Below are positions 17,058-25,009 of a stretch of DNA of 49,086 nucleotides, in pieces; the stretch's first letter is position 1; each line of letters begins with the position of its first letter. A program made the position numbers and the translations under genes. Under the pieces are notes generated by a model. That model saw nothing but the letters and a program-made list of their open reading frames with translations, was not told where the DNA came from and did not search any database. This stretch comes from Motiliproteus sp036964625 (GTDB lineage Bacteria; Pseudomonadota; Gammaproteobacteria; Pseudomonadales; Balneatricaceae): the NCBI GenBank assembly GCA_036964625.1, contig JBALTG010000020.1:1-49086 (forward strand), written 5' to 3'.

Positions 17058-17815
17058 ACCTGGCTACCGAACAATCGACGTCAGCCGATACAATCTGGCG
17101 CAGTGATTCCCCCAAGCGGCCTTTGTTGTCGGTGATCGTGCCGTTGGGCCCGGCTGAAAGCGGGTTGGGGCGGTTGGCGGCTGATCTGTTGTTGCTACCC
17201 CAGGGTAGCGAAATTCTGCTGGTCTGCTGCGCGCAATCTGCATCGCTGCAGCAGCAGTTTCAATTACCCCCGGCGCTGTCTCGTCATCCAAATCTACGTT
17301 GGCTCCAGGCGGAGACCGGTCGTGCCCAGCAGCTTAATGCCGGTGCGCGCGCGGCCCAGGGTGAGAATCTCTGGTTTGTCCATGTCGACAGCGGCTTCTG
17401 TCCCTGGGTGGTTGCGCAATTAAAGGATGCGATTCAGCAGCGTCCCGACGCGTTGCACTTTTTCCGGCTGGCGTTTGGCCGCGATGGCACCGGACCGATG
17501 ACGCTTAATGCGCGGGGTGCCAATCTGCGTTCTGGCTGGTTGGGGGTGCCCTTTGGCGATCAGGGGTTTTGTCTGTCAGCACCGTTGTTTCGGCGCTTGG
17601 GGGGCTACAACGAGCAGGCGCCCTATGGTGAAGATCACCTGCTGCTGTGGCAGGCACGTCGTGCCGGAGTGGCTCTGGATTTTTGCAGTGCGGTTATAAC
17701 CACCAGCGCTCGCAAGTACGGCCATCGCGGTTGGGGCGCACTGACCCTACGCTACCAATGGCTATGGTTGAAGCAGGCGTTGCCGCAAGCCTGGGCGCTG
17801 TTGCTGGGGCGTTAA
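17054..17815 (+). CDS. Family-2 glycosyltransferase (TIGR04283-like)
   Basis: A 253-aa GT-A glycosyltransferase resembling TIGR04283 (arsenosugar biosynthesis glycosyltransferase, formerly transferase 2, rSAM/selenodomain-associated). It shows LSVIVPL at the start of the fold, GRAQQLNAGARAAQGENLWF, the metal-site region FVHVDSGF (family usually HADT), GDQGFCLSAPLFRRLGGYN and the acceptor-side GEDHLLLWQARRAG. The start is TTG at 17054, overlapping the phosphorylase stop by 4 nt, which ties it to the operon. It lacks the C-terminal membrane segments of many GT2 enzymes, so it is probably cytoplasmic or peripheral. Donor and acceptor are unknown. Confidence 0.85.
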   Translation: MNLATEQSTSADTIWRSDSPKRPLLSVIVPLGPAESGLGRLAADLLLLPQGSEILLVCCAQSASLQQQFQLPPALSRHPNLRWLQAETGRAQQLNAGARAAQGENLWFVHVDSGFCPWVVAQLKDAIQQRPDALHFFRLAFGRDGTGPMTLNARGANLRSGWLGVPFGDQGFCLSAPLFRRLGGYNEQAPYGEDHLLLWQARRAGVALDFCSAVITTSARKYGHRGWGALTLRYQWLWLKQALPQAWALLLGR

Positions 17816-17935
17816 AGTTGGACCTCAGGGGACTCGTCACAGCCGGTTGCAATAAAGGGTGTAATAAGGGGTGCAGACAGAGGTCGCACGCAGCCGCTGA
17901 CAGTATCGAAACTCGAGGGTAGGGCGCGCGTATTC

Positions 17936-18637
17936 TTACTCTATCGAGCCACTACGGCAATAGCGCCGCTCGGGGCGCCCCACCGTGCCGTAGCTGATCC
18001 TGGCTTGCAGCTCACGGGTACCAATCAGATATTCCAGATAACGCCTTGCGGTAGTGCGGCTGGCGCCGATGATAGTGCCCACCTCTTCGGCACTGAGGAT
18101 CGAGGGTTGCCCGGCAAACAGACTGCGAATTTTCTCCAGCGTGAGGCTGTCGATGCCCTTGGGCAAGCGCAATGCTATTTCTGATACACCTGTCTGCAGG
18201 GTGCGCGGCAGCAGGGTATCGACGTCGGTCTGGAGCAGAGAATCGAGCTCACGGAGCTTTCTCAGGTGTTCCGCATAGTTGCTCAGTGCCGTCTGTAAAC
18301 GCTCGAAGATCAACGGCTTCAGGATATAGTCGAACACCCCGCCGCGCAGTGCTTCACGCAAGGTATCGACTTCGGTGGCGGCGGTGACCAAGATTACATC
18401 GGTACTACTGTTCTGCGCTCGCAGGGTACGTAATAACTCCAGGCCGGTGCCGGTGGGGAACTGAATATCGAGCAGCAGCAGTTCAGGCTCTAGCACGACG
18501 ACCAGATCCTCGGCCTCTTCCAGCCCGTGAGCGATGCCTACTAGCTCAAAGCCGGGAATACGTTGCAGAAAACGCTTCTGAATCTCGGCAATGCGGCTAT
18601 CGTCTTCGGCGATAATCACTCGGATCGTGTCACTCAT
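17936..18637 (-). CDS. CitB/DcuR-family response regulator
   Basis: A 233-aa response regulator. The N-terminal receiver has the acidic pair in VIIAEDDSRI, phosphoacceptor Asp in LLLLDIQFPTGTG, Thr in VTAATEVD and Lys in YILKPL. The C-terminus is a helix-turn-helix of the CitB type: LSAEEVGTIIGASRTTARR. I start at the ATG at 18637 because GGAG sits 8 nt upstream; the frame is open to 18892, but the extension is unlike the family. It overlaps the kinase gene's 3' end by 8 bp, so the two are co-translated. The operon is divergent from tctCBA, which it probably activates in response to a carboxylate. Confidence 0.93.
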   Translation of the reverse strand: MSDTIRVIIAEDDSRIAEIQKRFLQRIPGFELVGIAHGLEEAEDLVVVLEPELLLLDIQFPTGTGLELLRTLRAQNSSTDVILVTAATEVDTLREALRGGVFDYILKPLIFERLQTALSNYAEHLRKLRELDSLLQTDVDTLLPRTLQTGVSEIALRLPKGIDSLTLEKIRSLFAGQPSILSAEEVGTIIGASRTTARRYLEYLIGTRELQARISYGTVGRPERRYCRSGSIE

Positions 18638-20288
18638 TCGGATCTCCTGCCAGAGCGCGGATCGCGGCAGAACCCGCTTCTGCTCGCAACTGTTTCGGCA
18701 GATAAACGGTAAACCGCGAGCCGCCCTGATCGGCGGATTCGACCGCCACACTACCGCCCAGCAATCCCAGCAGGTTGCGCACCAGATGCAGCCCCAGACC
18801 GTGCCCCTGTTCGGATTTACTGCTGACGCCTTTGTCAAAGATACGCTGCTGCTCGGCTGCGCTAATTCCGGCCCCCTGGTCTTCGATTTCAAAGATCAGG
18901 TCATCGCCCAGGTCGGTCATACTCAGGCGTACCTCGCCACCGGCACCGGTATGGCTCAGCGTCGCTTCCAAGGCATTATCGATCAGGTTGCCAAGAACAC
19001 TCACCAGCTGTTCACGCGGCAGGCGCTCGGGCAGCTCGGCCATGTGGCTTTCCGGATCGATCAGTAGCAACAACCCCATCTCCCGGGCGCGGTTGTATTT
19101 ACCCAACAGGCAGCCCGCCAGCACCGGATCGGGTACCGCCTCCAGCAGCAGATGAATTAATGCCTGGTGGTGCTGAGTCTCCTGGCCGATCAGGCCCAGG
19201 GCTTCATCGGTGGCACCGATCTGGATCAACCCGGCAATGGTATGGAGTTTGTTGGAATACTCATGCGCCTGGCTGCGCAGACTATCGGCGTACTGCTGGA
19301 TGCGGGTCAGTTTTTGACTAACCTGATCGAGTTCATCCTTGCGTCTGAAACTCGAAACCACACCGGTAACCTGATCGCCCTGTTTCAGCGGCAGCCGGTT
19401 GACGATCAGGTTGCGATCGGCGAGCCAGACCTCCTGGTCAAATTGCGGCACGCCGGTCTGGAGTACCTCCAGCATCCGGCTATCGGGCAGTACCTGATCG
19501 ATAGGGCGACCGGTCAGCAGGGTGTCCGGCGACAACCCCAGGGTGTCGATGGCGGTGCGGTTAAACGTAGTGATCCGGCCCTGGGCATTGATAGCGATAA
19601 TCCCCTCGCGCACCGATTCAAGGGCGGCGTTACGCTCCTCAAACAGACGCCCGATCTGCTCGGGTTCCAGACCAAAGATCGCTTTTTTAAAATGGGTTGC
19701 CAGCCACAATGCGGTCAGCACGCTGATCATAAACGCCACCCCGATCACGACAATCAGGGTGCGCTGGTAACGTTGAATCAAGGCTGCGATCCGATCCAGC
19801 CGGTAACCCACCGACACCACTCCAATCACCTGCTCACCCTCAAGGTCGTATACCGGTGCCTTGCCGCGCATGGTCGGCCCCAGGCTACCCAAGGCCTTGG
19901 AGATATAGCTGCGACCTTCGACCAGCACCGGTGCATTGTCATCACCATCGTCATCAAACATCGATCTGCCAATGCGCTGCGGGTTGGGATGAGCCAGTCG
20001 CACCCCCTGGGCATCGCCGATCACCACAAAGTGCGCTTCGGTTTTACTGGCCAGATCTATACTGATCGGTTGCAGGGTGGCCGTATCTCTCGTCGCTACC
20101 GCAGCGATAATCTGCGGTATCGCAGCGATGGTCTTGGCCACATGCAGCGCCCGCTGCCCCATCTGCTCCTCCAGCGATTGACTCAGATAATGCAATGCAA
20201 ACATGCCTATGGAGATGGTTTGCAGCAGTGCCACCAGTCCCAGCACCCACACCATGCGGGTCTTGAGTTTTAGCCTGCGCAGTGACAT
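18630..20288 (-). CDS. CitA/DcuS-family sensor histidine kinase
   Basis: A 552-aa membrane sensor kinase. TM1 lies at about 10-30, followed by a periplasmic PASp/CitA-like sensor (GDAQGVRLAHPNPQRIGRSM, then VYDLEGEQVIGVVSVGY) and TM2 at about 175-195. A cytoplasmic PAS domain (REGIIAINAQGRITTFNRTA) precedes the kinase core with the phosphoacceptor His in AHEYSNKLHTI and the ATPase motifs NLIDNALEA, DQGAGI and GHGLGLHLV. The frame opens at GTG 20297; the ATG at 20288 is an alternative start I prefer. By family it senses a di- or tricarboxylate in the periplasm. Its divergence from the tct operon supports that. Confidence 0.93.
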   Translation of the reverse strand: MSLRRLKLKTRMVWVLGLVALLQTISIGMFALHYLSQSLEEQMGQRALHVAKTIAAIPQIIAAVATRDTATLQPISIDLASKTEAHFVVIGDAQGVRLAHPNPQRIGRSMFDDDGDDNAPVLVEGRSYISKALGSLGPTMRGKAPVYDLEGEQVIGVVSVGYRLDRIAALIQRYQRTLIVVIGVAFMISVLTALWLATHFKKAIFGLEPEQIGRLFEERNAALESVREGIIAINAQGRITTFNRTAIDTLGLSPDTLLTGRPIDQVLPDSRMLEVLQTGVPQFDQEVWLADRNLIVNRLPLKQGDQVTGVVSSFRRKDELDQVSQKLTRIQQYADSLRSQAHEYSNKLHTIAGLIQIGATDEALGLIGQETQHHQALIHLLLEAVPDPVLAGCLLGKYNRAREMGLLLLIDPESHMAELPERLPREQLVSVLGNLIDNALEATLSHTGAGGEVRLSMTDLGDDLIFEIEDQGAGISAAEQQRIFDKGVSSKSEQGHGLGLHLVRNLLGLLGGSVAVESADQGGSRFTVYLPKQLRAEAGSAAIRALAGDPNE

Positions 20289-20529
20289 CACCGCCACGCC
20301 GGGGAACCGCTCATTAACATCCTACTTCTACCTCTTGTCAGTGCTTAACAGCATAGCCGATCGAGCGGCGCAGCTCTCGTGAACAGTATGCACAAAATGC
20401 TCTTTATAGAACAAAAAGCCTTTATATTCAGAATATTTAAGTGCGTCAGTCGGAAGCCTAAGCTGTATCCCAGTGCGATCCAGATCACACAGTACAGCCC
20501 CTTACAAAAACAACACCGAGGTTACCGCC
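20289..20529. promoter_or_regulatory. Divergent promoter region of the two-component system and tctCBA
   Basis: A spacer of about 240 bp. The stretch 20396-20441 is markedly AT-rich (for example tttatattcagaatattta) and lies about 90-130 bp upstream of tctC. CitB/DcuR-type regulators bind AT-rich sites, so this is the likely target. That is an inference; no precise site is defined. Confidence 0.4.
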
Positions 20530-21516
20530 ATGATATCCACTTTGATCACTCGTAAGCGCTCCACGCTGCTCGCTGCCACCCTGGCGACCTGCCTCACCGC
20601 AGGTGCCTCTTGCAGCGCCCTGGCAGTTGAGTCGGTCCACTTTCTGATCCCTGGGGGGGCCGGTGGTGGCTGGGACGGTACCGCACGCGGCACCGGCGAA
20701 GCACTGTCAAAATCCGGCTTAGCCGACAGCGTCTCCTACGAGAACATGTCGGGCGGCGGCGGCGGTAAAGCGATCGCGCACCTGATCGAGACCGCCGATC
20801 AGAAGCACAACACACTGATGGTCAACTCCACCCCGATTGTGATTCGCTCGTTGACCAAGGTGTTTCCGCAGTCGTTTCGCGATCTGACACCGATCGCTGC
20901 CACCATTGGCGATTTCGGGGCCTTTGTGGTGCCTGCCAACTCTAAATACCAGAGCTTCAAACAGGTGGTGGCCGATTACAACAAGGATCCCCGCTCCGTA
21001 TCCATCGCCGGCGGTTCAGCCCGTGGCAGCATGGATCACCTGGTTGCGGCGATGGCCTTCAAGGCCGCCGGTGGTGACCCCCGCAAAGTCAAATACGTCG
21101 CCTACGATGCCGGCGGCAAGGCGATGGCCGGCATTCTGTCCGGTGAAGCCCAGGTGCTCTCTACCGGCTTCAGCGAAGCCTTGACCCTGGCTGCGGCGGG
21201 CGAGGTGCGTATTCTGGCGATGACCGGCAATGAGCGCTCATCGGCTGCCGATGTACCCACGCTGAAAGAGCTGGGTTACGACGTCAGCTTCGTTAACTGG
21301 CGCGGATTCTTCGCGGCTCCCGGGCTGTCCGATACGGAAGCGGCCGAGTATGCGGCGATGTTTGAACAGATGTACGCCACCCCCGAGTGGAAGGTTGTTC
21401 GCGACCGCAACGGCTGGGCCGAGACCTTTAAGCCGCGTGCTGAGTTTGTCGCCTTCCTGGAGCAGCAGGAAAGGATCGTCGGCGACCTGATGCGCGAGCT
21501 GGGCTTTCTCAACTAG
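20530..21516 (+). CDS. tctC: Tripartite tricarboxylate transporter substrate-binding protein
   Basis: A 328-aa periplasmic binding protein of the TctC/Bug family. The N-terminal signal peptide is RSTLLAATLATCLTAGASCS with cleavage near ALAVES. The mature part starts VHFLIPGGAGGGWDGTARG, the family's substrate-binding loop, and continues with AGGSARGSMDHLVAA and LKELGYDVSFVNWRGFFAAP near the C-terminus. The ATG at 20530 has GAGG upstream; the frame is open to 20473. It is the first gene of tctC-tctB-tctA. Two hairpins follow it at 21594-21651, as expected where a binding protein is made in excess over the permease. The ligand is a carboxylate by family inference. Confidence 0.95.
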   Translation: MISTLITRKRSTLLAATLATCLTAGASCSALAVESVHFLIPGGAGGGWDGTARGTGEALSKSGLADSVSYENMSGGGGGKAIAHLIETADQKHNTLMVNSTPIVIRSLTKVFPQSFRDLTPIAATIGDFGAFVVPANSKYQSFKQVVADYNKDPRSVSIAGGSARGSMDHLVAAMAFKAAGGDPRKVKYVAYDAGGKAMAGILSGEAQVLSTGFSEALTLAAAGEVRILAMTGNERSSAADVPTLKELGYDVSFVNWRGFFAAPGLSDTEAAEYAAMFEQMYATPEWKVVRDRNGWAETFKPRAEFVAFLEQQERIVGDLMRELGFLN

Positions 21517-21593
21517 GCCCGCTACGGCTCAATCTAACCCGGTCAAACGCGCATGTTCCTAGCCAAGCCGCTGTGAATTTGACCGCTTGACCT

Positions 21594-21613
21594 CGGTGAG
21601 GCCTGCCTCACCG
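21594..21613 (+). terminator. Intercistronic hairpin between tctC and tctB
   Basis: A perfect 8-bp stem, cggtgagg (21594-21601) with cctcaccg (21606-21613), has a 4-nt loop and lies 78 nt after the tctC stop. A second hairpin follows at 21633. No U-tract follows, so it may be an attenuating or mRNA-stabilising stem rather than a full terminator. Confidence 0.5.
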
Positions 21614-21632
21614 GATCACCTTCCCTGCTACG

Positions 21633-21651
21633 AACGGGTATCACCCCCGTT
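21633..21651 (+). terminator. Second intercistronic hairpin upstream of tctB
   Basis: aacggg (21633-21638) pairs with cccgtt (21646-21651) over a 7-nt loop, 29 nt before the tctB start. Its role is probably the same as the preceding stem. Confidence is lower because the stem is short. Confidence 0.35.
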
Positions 21652-21680
21652 AGAGCACAATCCTGCTAGAGGATAGACCC

Positions 21681-22154
21681 ATGATCATTACCAAGGACCA
21701 TATCGGTGGTTTGGTGTTTCTTTGTCTGTCGGTTGCCTATGGCTACTACAGCGGTCAGATCCCGATGTTACCCGGCGACGAGTTCGAGCCGTTCAATGCC
21801 CAGACCGTACCCAGCGCATTGGCCGTATTGGGAGGCGTGTTATCGATCGCGTTGCTGCTGACCTCTCGTCAGGATCCGAAGCAGCGTTTGCGCCTGGGTG
21901 GCTACGATTTCGCTCTGGTTGGATTGCTGCTGGTACTGGTGGTGCTGTTTGCTGTCGCGCTGGAATGGCTGGGATTTCTGGTCTCGACCATCCTGTTTCT
22001 GATCGGCGGCTATTGGCTGCTGGGGGAACGCCGGATCAAGACATTGCTGATCGCCTCGGTCCCCTTTGCTGTTTTTATCTGGTTCTCCCTGTCCCAGTTG
22101 CTGGATATCTATCTGGCCCCTGGACGTCTTATCACAATGTTGTTCGGAGGCTAA
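21681..22154 (+). CDS. tctB: Tripartite tricarboxylate transporter small membrane protein
   Basis: A 157-aa four-helix membrane protein of the TctB family. Hydrophobic segments lie at about 10-26 (GGLVFLCLSVAYGYYSG), 45-60, 75-110 (FALVGLLLVLVVLFAVALEW) and 120-140. It is the small subunit that joins TctA in the permease. The start ATG at 21681 has AGAGGA upstream. It is followed by a duplicated ribosome-binding region, 22143-22223, before tctA. Confidence 0.93.
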   Translation: MIITKDHIGGLVFLCLSVAYGYYSGQIPMLPGDEFEPFNAQTVPSALAVLGGVLSIALLLTSRQDPKQRLRLGGYDFALVGLLLVLVVLFAVALEWLGFLVSTILFLIGGYWLLGERRIKTLLIASVPFAVFIWFSLSQLLDIYLAPGRLITMLFGG

Positions 22155-22223
22155 TCCCATGCCGAGATACAGAATGATGACCGGGCTTAACGCCAATACT
22201 TTCATTCGGAGGCTAATCCCATG
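22143..22223 (+). repeat. Direct repeat carrying a duplicated ribosome-binding site and ATG
   Basis: The 19-bp string ttcggaggctaatcccatg occurs at 22143-22161 and again at 22205-22223, 62 bp apart. The first copy overlaps the end of tctB, the second supplies the tctA ribosome-binding site (GGAGG) and start. The duplicated site drives a 22-codon frame listed separately. Confidence 0.9.
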
Positions 22224-22227
22224 TTAG
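22159..22227 (+). CDS. Possible 22-codon leader overlapping tctA
   Basis: A short frame (MPRYRMMTGLNANTFIRRLI, then PC) starts at the first copy of the duplicated ribosome-binding site, GGAGG 8 nt upstream. It ends with TAG at 22225-22227, overlapping the tctA ATG at 22221 by 7 nt. That layout suits translational coupling into tctA. Whether the peptide matters or is only a by-product of the duplication is unknown. Confidence 0.3.
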   Translation: MPRYRMMTGLNANTFIRRLIPC

Positions 22228-23765
22228 ACGGAATTTTTACCGGACTCGGTACGGCGCTGATGCCCTTTAACCTGATGATGGTGGTGGTGGGCTGTTTCGC
22301 CGGTACCTTTATCGGCATGCTGCCGGGGCTGGGACCTATTTCAGCCGTGGCGTTGATGATCCCGATCACCTATGGCATCGATCCCTCCTCGGGCATCATC
22401 CTGATGGCGGGGGTGTATTACGGTGCGGTATTTGGCGGTTCCACTGCGTCGATCCTGATCAATGCCCCCGGTTGTGCCAGCACCGTGGTCACCGCTTTCG
22501 ACGGCTACCCGCTGGCCCAGAAAGGGCAGGCCGGTAAAGCGCTAGCGCTGGCGGCTTACTGCTCTTTCACCGGCGGCACGGTCGGCGCCATCATCCTGCT
22601 GTTCGCCGCTCCCGCGCTGGCGGCGGTATCGCTGAGTTTTCAGTCCAGCGATTACTTTGCCCTGATGATCATGGGGCTGACTGCCGTGGCGGCTTTCTCC
22701 GGTAAGGGGCAGGTGGTCAAGGCGATGCTGATGACCGTGTTCGGGCTGATGATCGCCACCGTAGGCACCGACATCATGACCGGCGCGCCGCGCTTCACCT
22801 TCGGCAGCGTTAATTTGATCGACGGGGTTAGCTTCCTGCTGCTGGCGATGGCCACCTTTGCCCTGACCGAGGTGATCATGACGGTGCTCAACCGCAAGTA
22901 TCTGGACGAAGAACCCGAGATCGACATGGCCTCGTTAGGGAGCATGAAGCTCAGTCGTGAAGAGATCAAAGAGGTCGCGCCTACGGTCGGCCGCTCCTCG
23001 CTGTTCGGTTTTCTGATCGGCGTGCTGCCGGGCGCAGGCGCGACTATCGCGTCCTTTCTGGCCTACGGCATGGAGCGCAATCTGGCGTCGGCCAAGAATA
23101 AACTGCAATTCGGCAAGGGTTCGCTGCGCGGCCTGGCTGCGCCAGAAACGGCCAACAACGCAGCCTCCACTGGCTCTTTCGTACCGCTATTGACGCTGGG
23201 CATTCCAGGATCCGGCACCACCGCTATCATGCTCGGCGCCCTGATCGCCGCTGGCGTTCAGCCGGGACCGCGGCTGTTCGTCGATAACCCGGAAGTCTTC
23301 TGGTCGGTGATCATCTCGATGTATGTCGGTAACCTGGTGCTGCTGGTCCTCAACTTGCCGCTGATCCCCTATATCTCGCGATTGCTGGCGATCCCGCGGC
23401 CGATCCTGATTCCGTTGATCCTATTTTTCTCGATCACCGGTGTCTACCTGGTCAGCTTCAACACCTTCGACATCCACATGATGGTGTTTATCACCATCGC
23501 GGCGATCTTTCTGAAGCTGTTGGAGTTCCCGATGGCGCCGATGCTGCTGGGCTACATTCTCGGCGGCATCATGGAGCAGAACCTGAGCCGCTCCTTGGTG
23601 CTGAGTGACGGCAGCTTTACGTTCCTGTGGGAGCGGCCACTGACCCTGAGCATTACCCTGATCGCAGTGCTGGTGTTGTCCTTACCCTTGCTGGGAGCCC
23701 TGTGGCGCTGGATCAACCGGCCGAAAGGACCCGAAGTGGCGATGAACGAGGCCGAAGGGCGATAA
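22221..23765 (+). CDS. tctA: Tripartite tricarboxylate transporter large membrane permease
   Basis: A 514-aa polytopic inner-membrane protein of the TctA family, the main transport subunit. It begins MLDGIFTGLGTALMPFNLMM and carries the family motif GLGPISAVALMIPITYGIDP followed by GVYYGAVFGGSTASIL; a second copy-like motif is FGFLIGVLPGAGATIASFLA with GIPGSGTTAIML further on. About a dozen hydrophobic segments are visible. The length is normal. It is the third gene of tctCBA and is followed by the porin, probably part of the same uptake route. Confidence 0.96.
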   Translation: MLDGIFTGLGTALMPFNLMMVVVGCFAGTFIGMLPGLGPISAVALMIPITYGIDPSSGIILMAGVYYGAVFGGSTASILINAPGCASTVVTAFDGYPLAQKGQAGKALALAAYCSFTGGTVGAIILLFAAPALAAVSLSFQSSDYFALMIMGLTAVAAFSGKGQVVKAMLMTVFGLMIATVGTDIMTGAPRFTFGSVNLIDGVSFLLLAMATFALTEVIMTVLNRKYLDEEPEIDMASLGSMKLSREEIKEVAPTVGRSSLFGFLIGVLPGAGATIASFLAYGMERNLASAKNKLQFGKGSLRGLAAPETANNAASTGSFVPLLTLGIPGSGTTAIMLGALIAAGVQPGPRLFVDNPEVFWSVIISMYVGNLVLLVLNLPLIPYISRLLAIPRPILIPLILFFSITGVYLVSFNTFDIHMMVFITIAAIFLKLLEFPMAPMLLGYILGGIMEQNLSRSLVLSDGSFTFLWERPLTLSITLIAVLVLSLPLLGALWRWINRPKGPEVAMNEAEGR

Positions 23766-23848
23766 AGGGCGGTCTGATCGTTGTCGGATAAAACCCGGCC
23801 CAGGGGGGCATGGGACAGCCTTAAATAGGCCTGCTTTAACCCGCAACC

Positions 23849-23863
23849 GGGGGCTATGCCCCC
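23849..23863 (+). terminator. GC hairpin after tctA
   Basis: gggggc pairs with gccccc over a 3-nt loop, 84 nt past the tctA stop. It probably separates tctA from the porin gene. No strong U-tract follows, so it is only a candidate. Confidence 0.35.
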
Positions 23864-24000
23864 TTAGGCCGGACTGACGCAACCGCCCCTGTCACGACTA
23901 GAACCTGGCAAGTGAGCGCAAACCGCTTCGCAACTAATTGTACACACCCAATCTCAACGCATTGATTGCTCAATGTGTCGGCCGTCTTGGCTTCGATATG

Positions 24001-24027
24001 CACGGATCTGACGCTTTCAGATCCGTG
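24001..24027 (+). promoter_or_regulatory. Perfect 11-bp inverted repeat upstream of porin gene
   Basis: cacggatctga (24001-24011) and tcagatccgtg (24017-24027) form an exact dyad with a 5-nt spacer, 28 bp before the porin's ribosome-binding site. It could be an operator, a leader hairpin that protects mRNA, or a terminator without U-tract. The 23766-24064 gap holds no visible gene. Confidence 0.45.
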
Positions 24028-24064
24028 TGAATACTAAATCTTCGCCCATTAATTGGAGATAAAA

Positions 24065-25009
24065 ATGAAAAAAATCCTATTATCTGCTGCTGTAGCCAGT
24101 ATCACTGCGGTTGGCTCTGTCAACGCAGCCACGGTTTATGAAGGTAATGGCCTCAAGTACGACTTGAAGGGCGACTGGCAAGTTCAATTACGCCAAAAAG
24201 TTGGTGATGATAATAAAACGGATCTTGAATTTGACGACCTTGAACTAAAAAACAGAGTGACCTATGCCTTGAGCGACGGCCTCTCCGCCTTTGGTCAATT
24301 GGACTTCAGCTTTGACAAGGAGGCTAACAATGCCGGTTCCGATGCCGCTGACGGTGGCCGTCTCGAGGAGGCTTACCTCGGACTGGACTTTGGTGTGGCT
24401 GCGGTAAGATTTGGCAAGCAGAACTACTCCACTGATGAATTCAGCGTCGAGAAGGCCTACGAAACGGTGGTTGAGGATGACATATTCGATCTGAATGACG
24501 ATGCCGGTGACGATGTGATTCGGGTCGATGCCCAGTTCGACAGCCTATATCTCTCGGTCTCCACCGATCTGGAAGCCGAAGGCAACGCCAGCAGTGACGG
24601 CAACCGGTCTACCGACCTGTTTGTCGCAACCTCCGTGGCGGGTTTCAAGCTTGCTGCCGGGTACCAGTATTACCAGGCTGCAGGGACAGCGTCCGTTGAT
24701 ACCTGGGCGGTCAGCGCGGTCTATGACGCCGGCTTTGCTTCCTTTGGCGCCGATTACGGCTCCATGGAAGACACAGCCGATGTCTACAACCTGGTTGCCG
24801 CCTTTCCTGTCGCTACGACCACCAAAGTCGCGCTTGGACTGCAGAATAAAGATGAAGAGGGCGCGGCAACCGATATCAACGGCTGGTATGGCAACGTCAC
24901 CTATCAGTTCCCAGAGCAGAAGAAAGTCAGCCTGTTCGCCGAGATCGCAGATACCGACGAAGACAATAGTGACATCGGTTACCTGGCCGGCATGAAGATC
25001 AAGTTCTAA
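24065..25009 (+). CDS. Outer-membrane porin
   Basis: A 314-aa Gram-negative porin. The signal peptide is MKKILLSAAVASITAVGSV, with cleavage after NA at about residue 22. The mature protein is a row of amphipathic beta strands (for example LSAFGQLDFSFDKE, then YLGLDFGVAAVRFGKQNYST) with acidic loops and the C-terminal strand ending in MKIKF, the phenylalanine-ended signature of outer-membrane barrels. The ATG at 24065 has GGAG at 24055-24058. It follows tctCBA on the same strand, so it may be the outer-membrane channel for the same carboxylate. The pore specificity cannot be read from sequence. Confidence 0.92.
   Translation: MKKILLSAAVASITAVGSVNAATVYEGNGLKYDLKGDWQVQLRQKVGDDNKTDLEFDDLELKNRVTYALSDGLSAFGQLDFSFDKEANNAGSDAADGGRLEEAYLGLDFGVAAVRFGKQNYSTDEFSVEKAYETVVEDDIFDLNDDAGDDVIRVDAQFDSLYLSVSTDLEAEGNASSDGNRSTDLFVATSVAGFKLAAGYQYYQAAGTASVDTWAVSAVYDAGFASFGADYGSMEDTADVYNLVAAFPVATTTKVALGLQNKDEEGAATDINGWYGNVTYQFPEQKKVSLFAEIADTDEDNSDIGYLAGMKIKF

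Noticed and set aside
14417..17815. Reading the operon as a standard arsenosugar cluster
   Set aside because: No ArsM is present and the radical SAM protein lacks ArsS features, so only the transferase families support that label.
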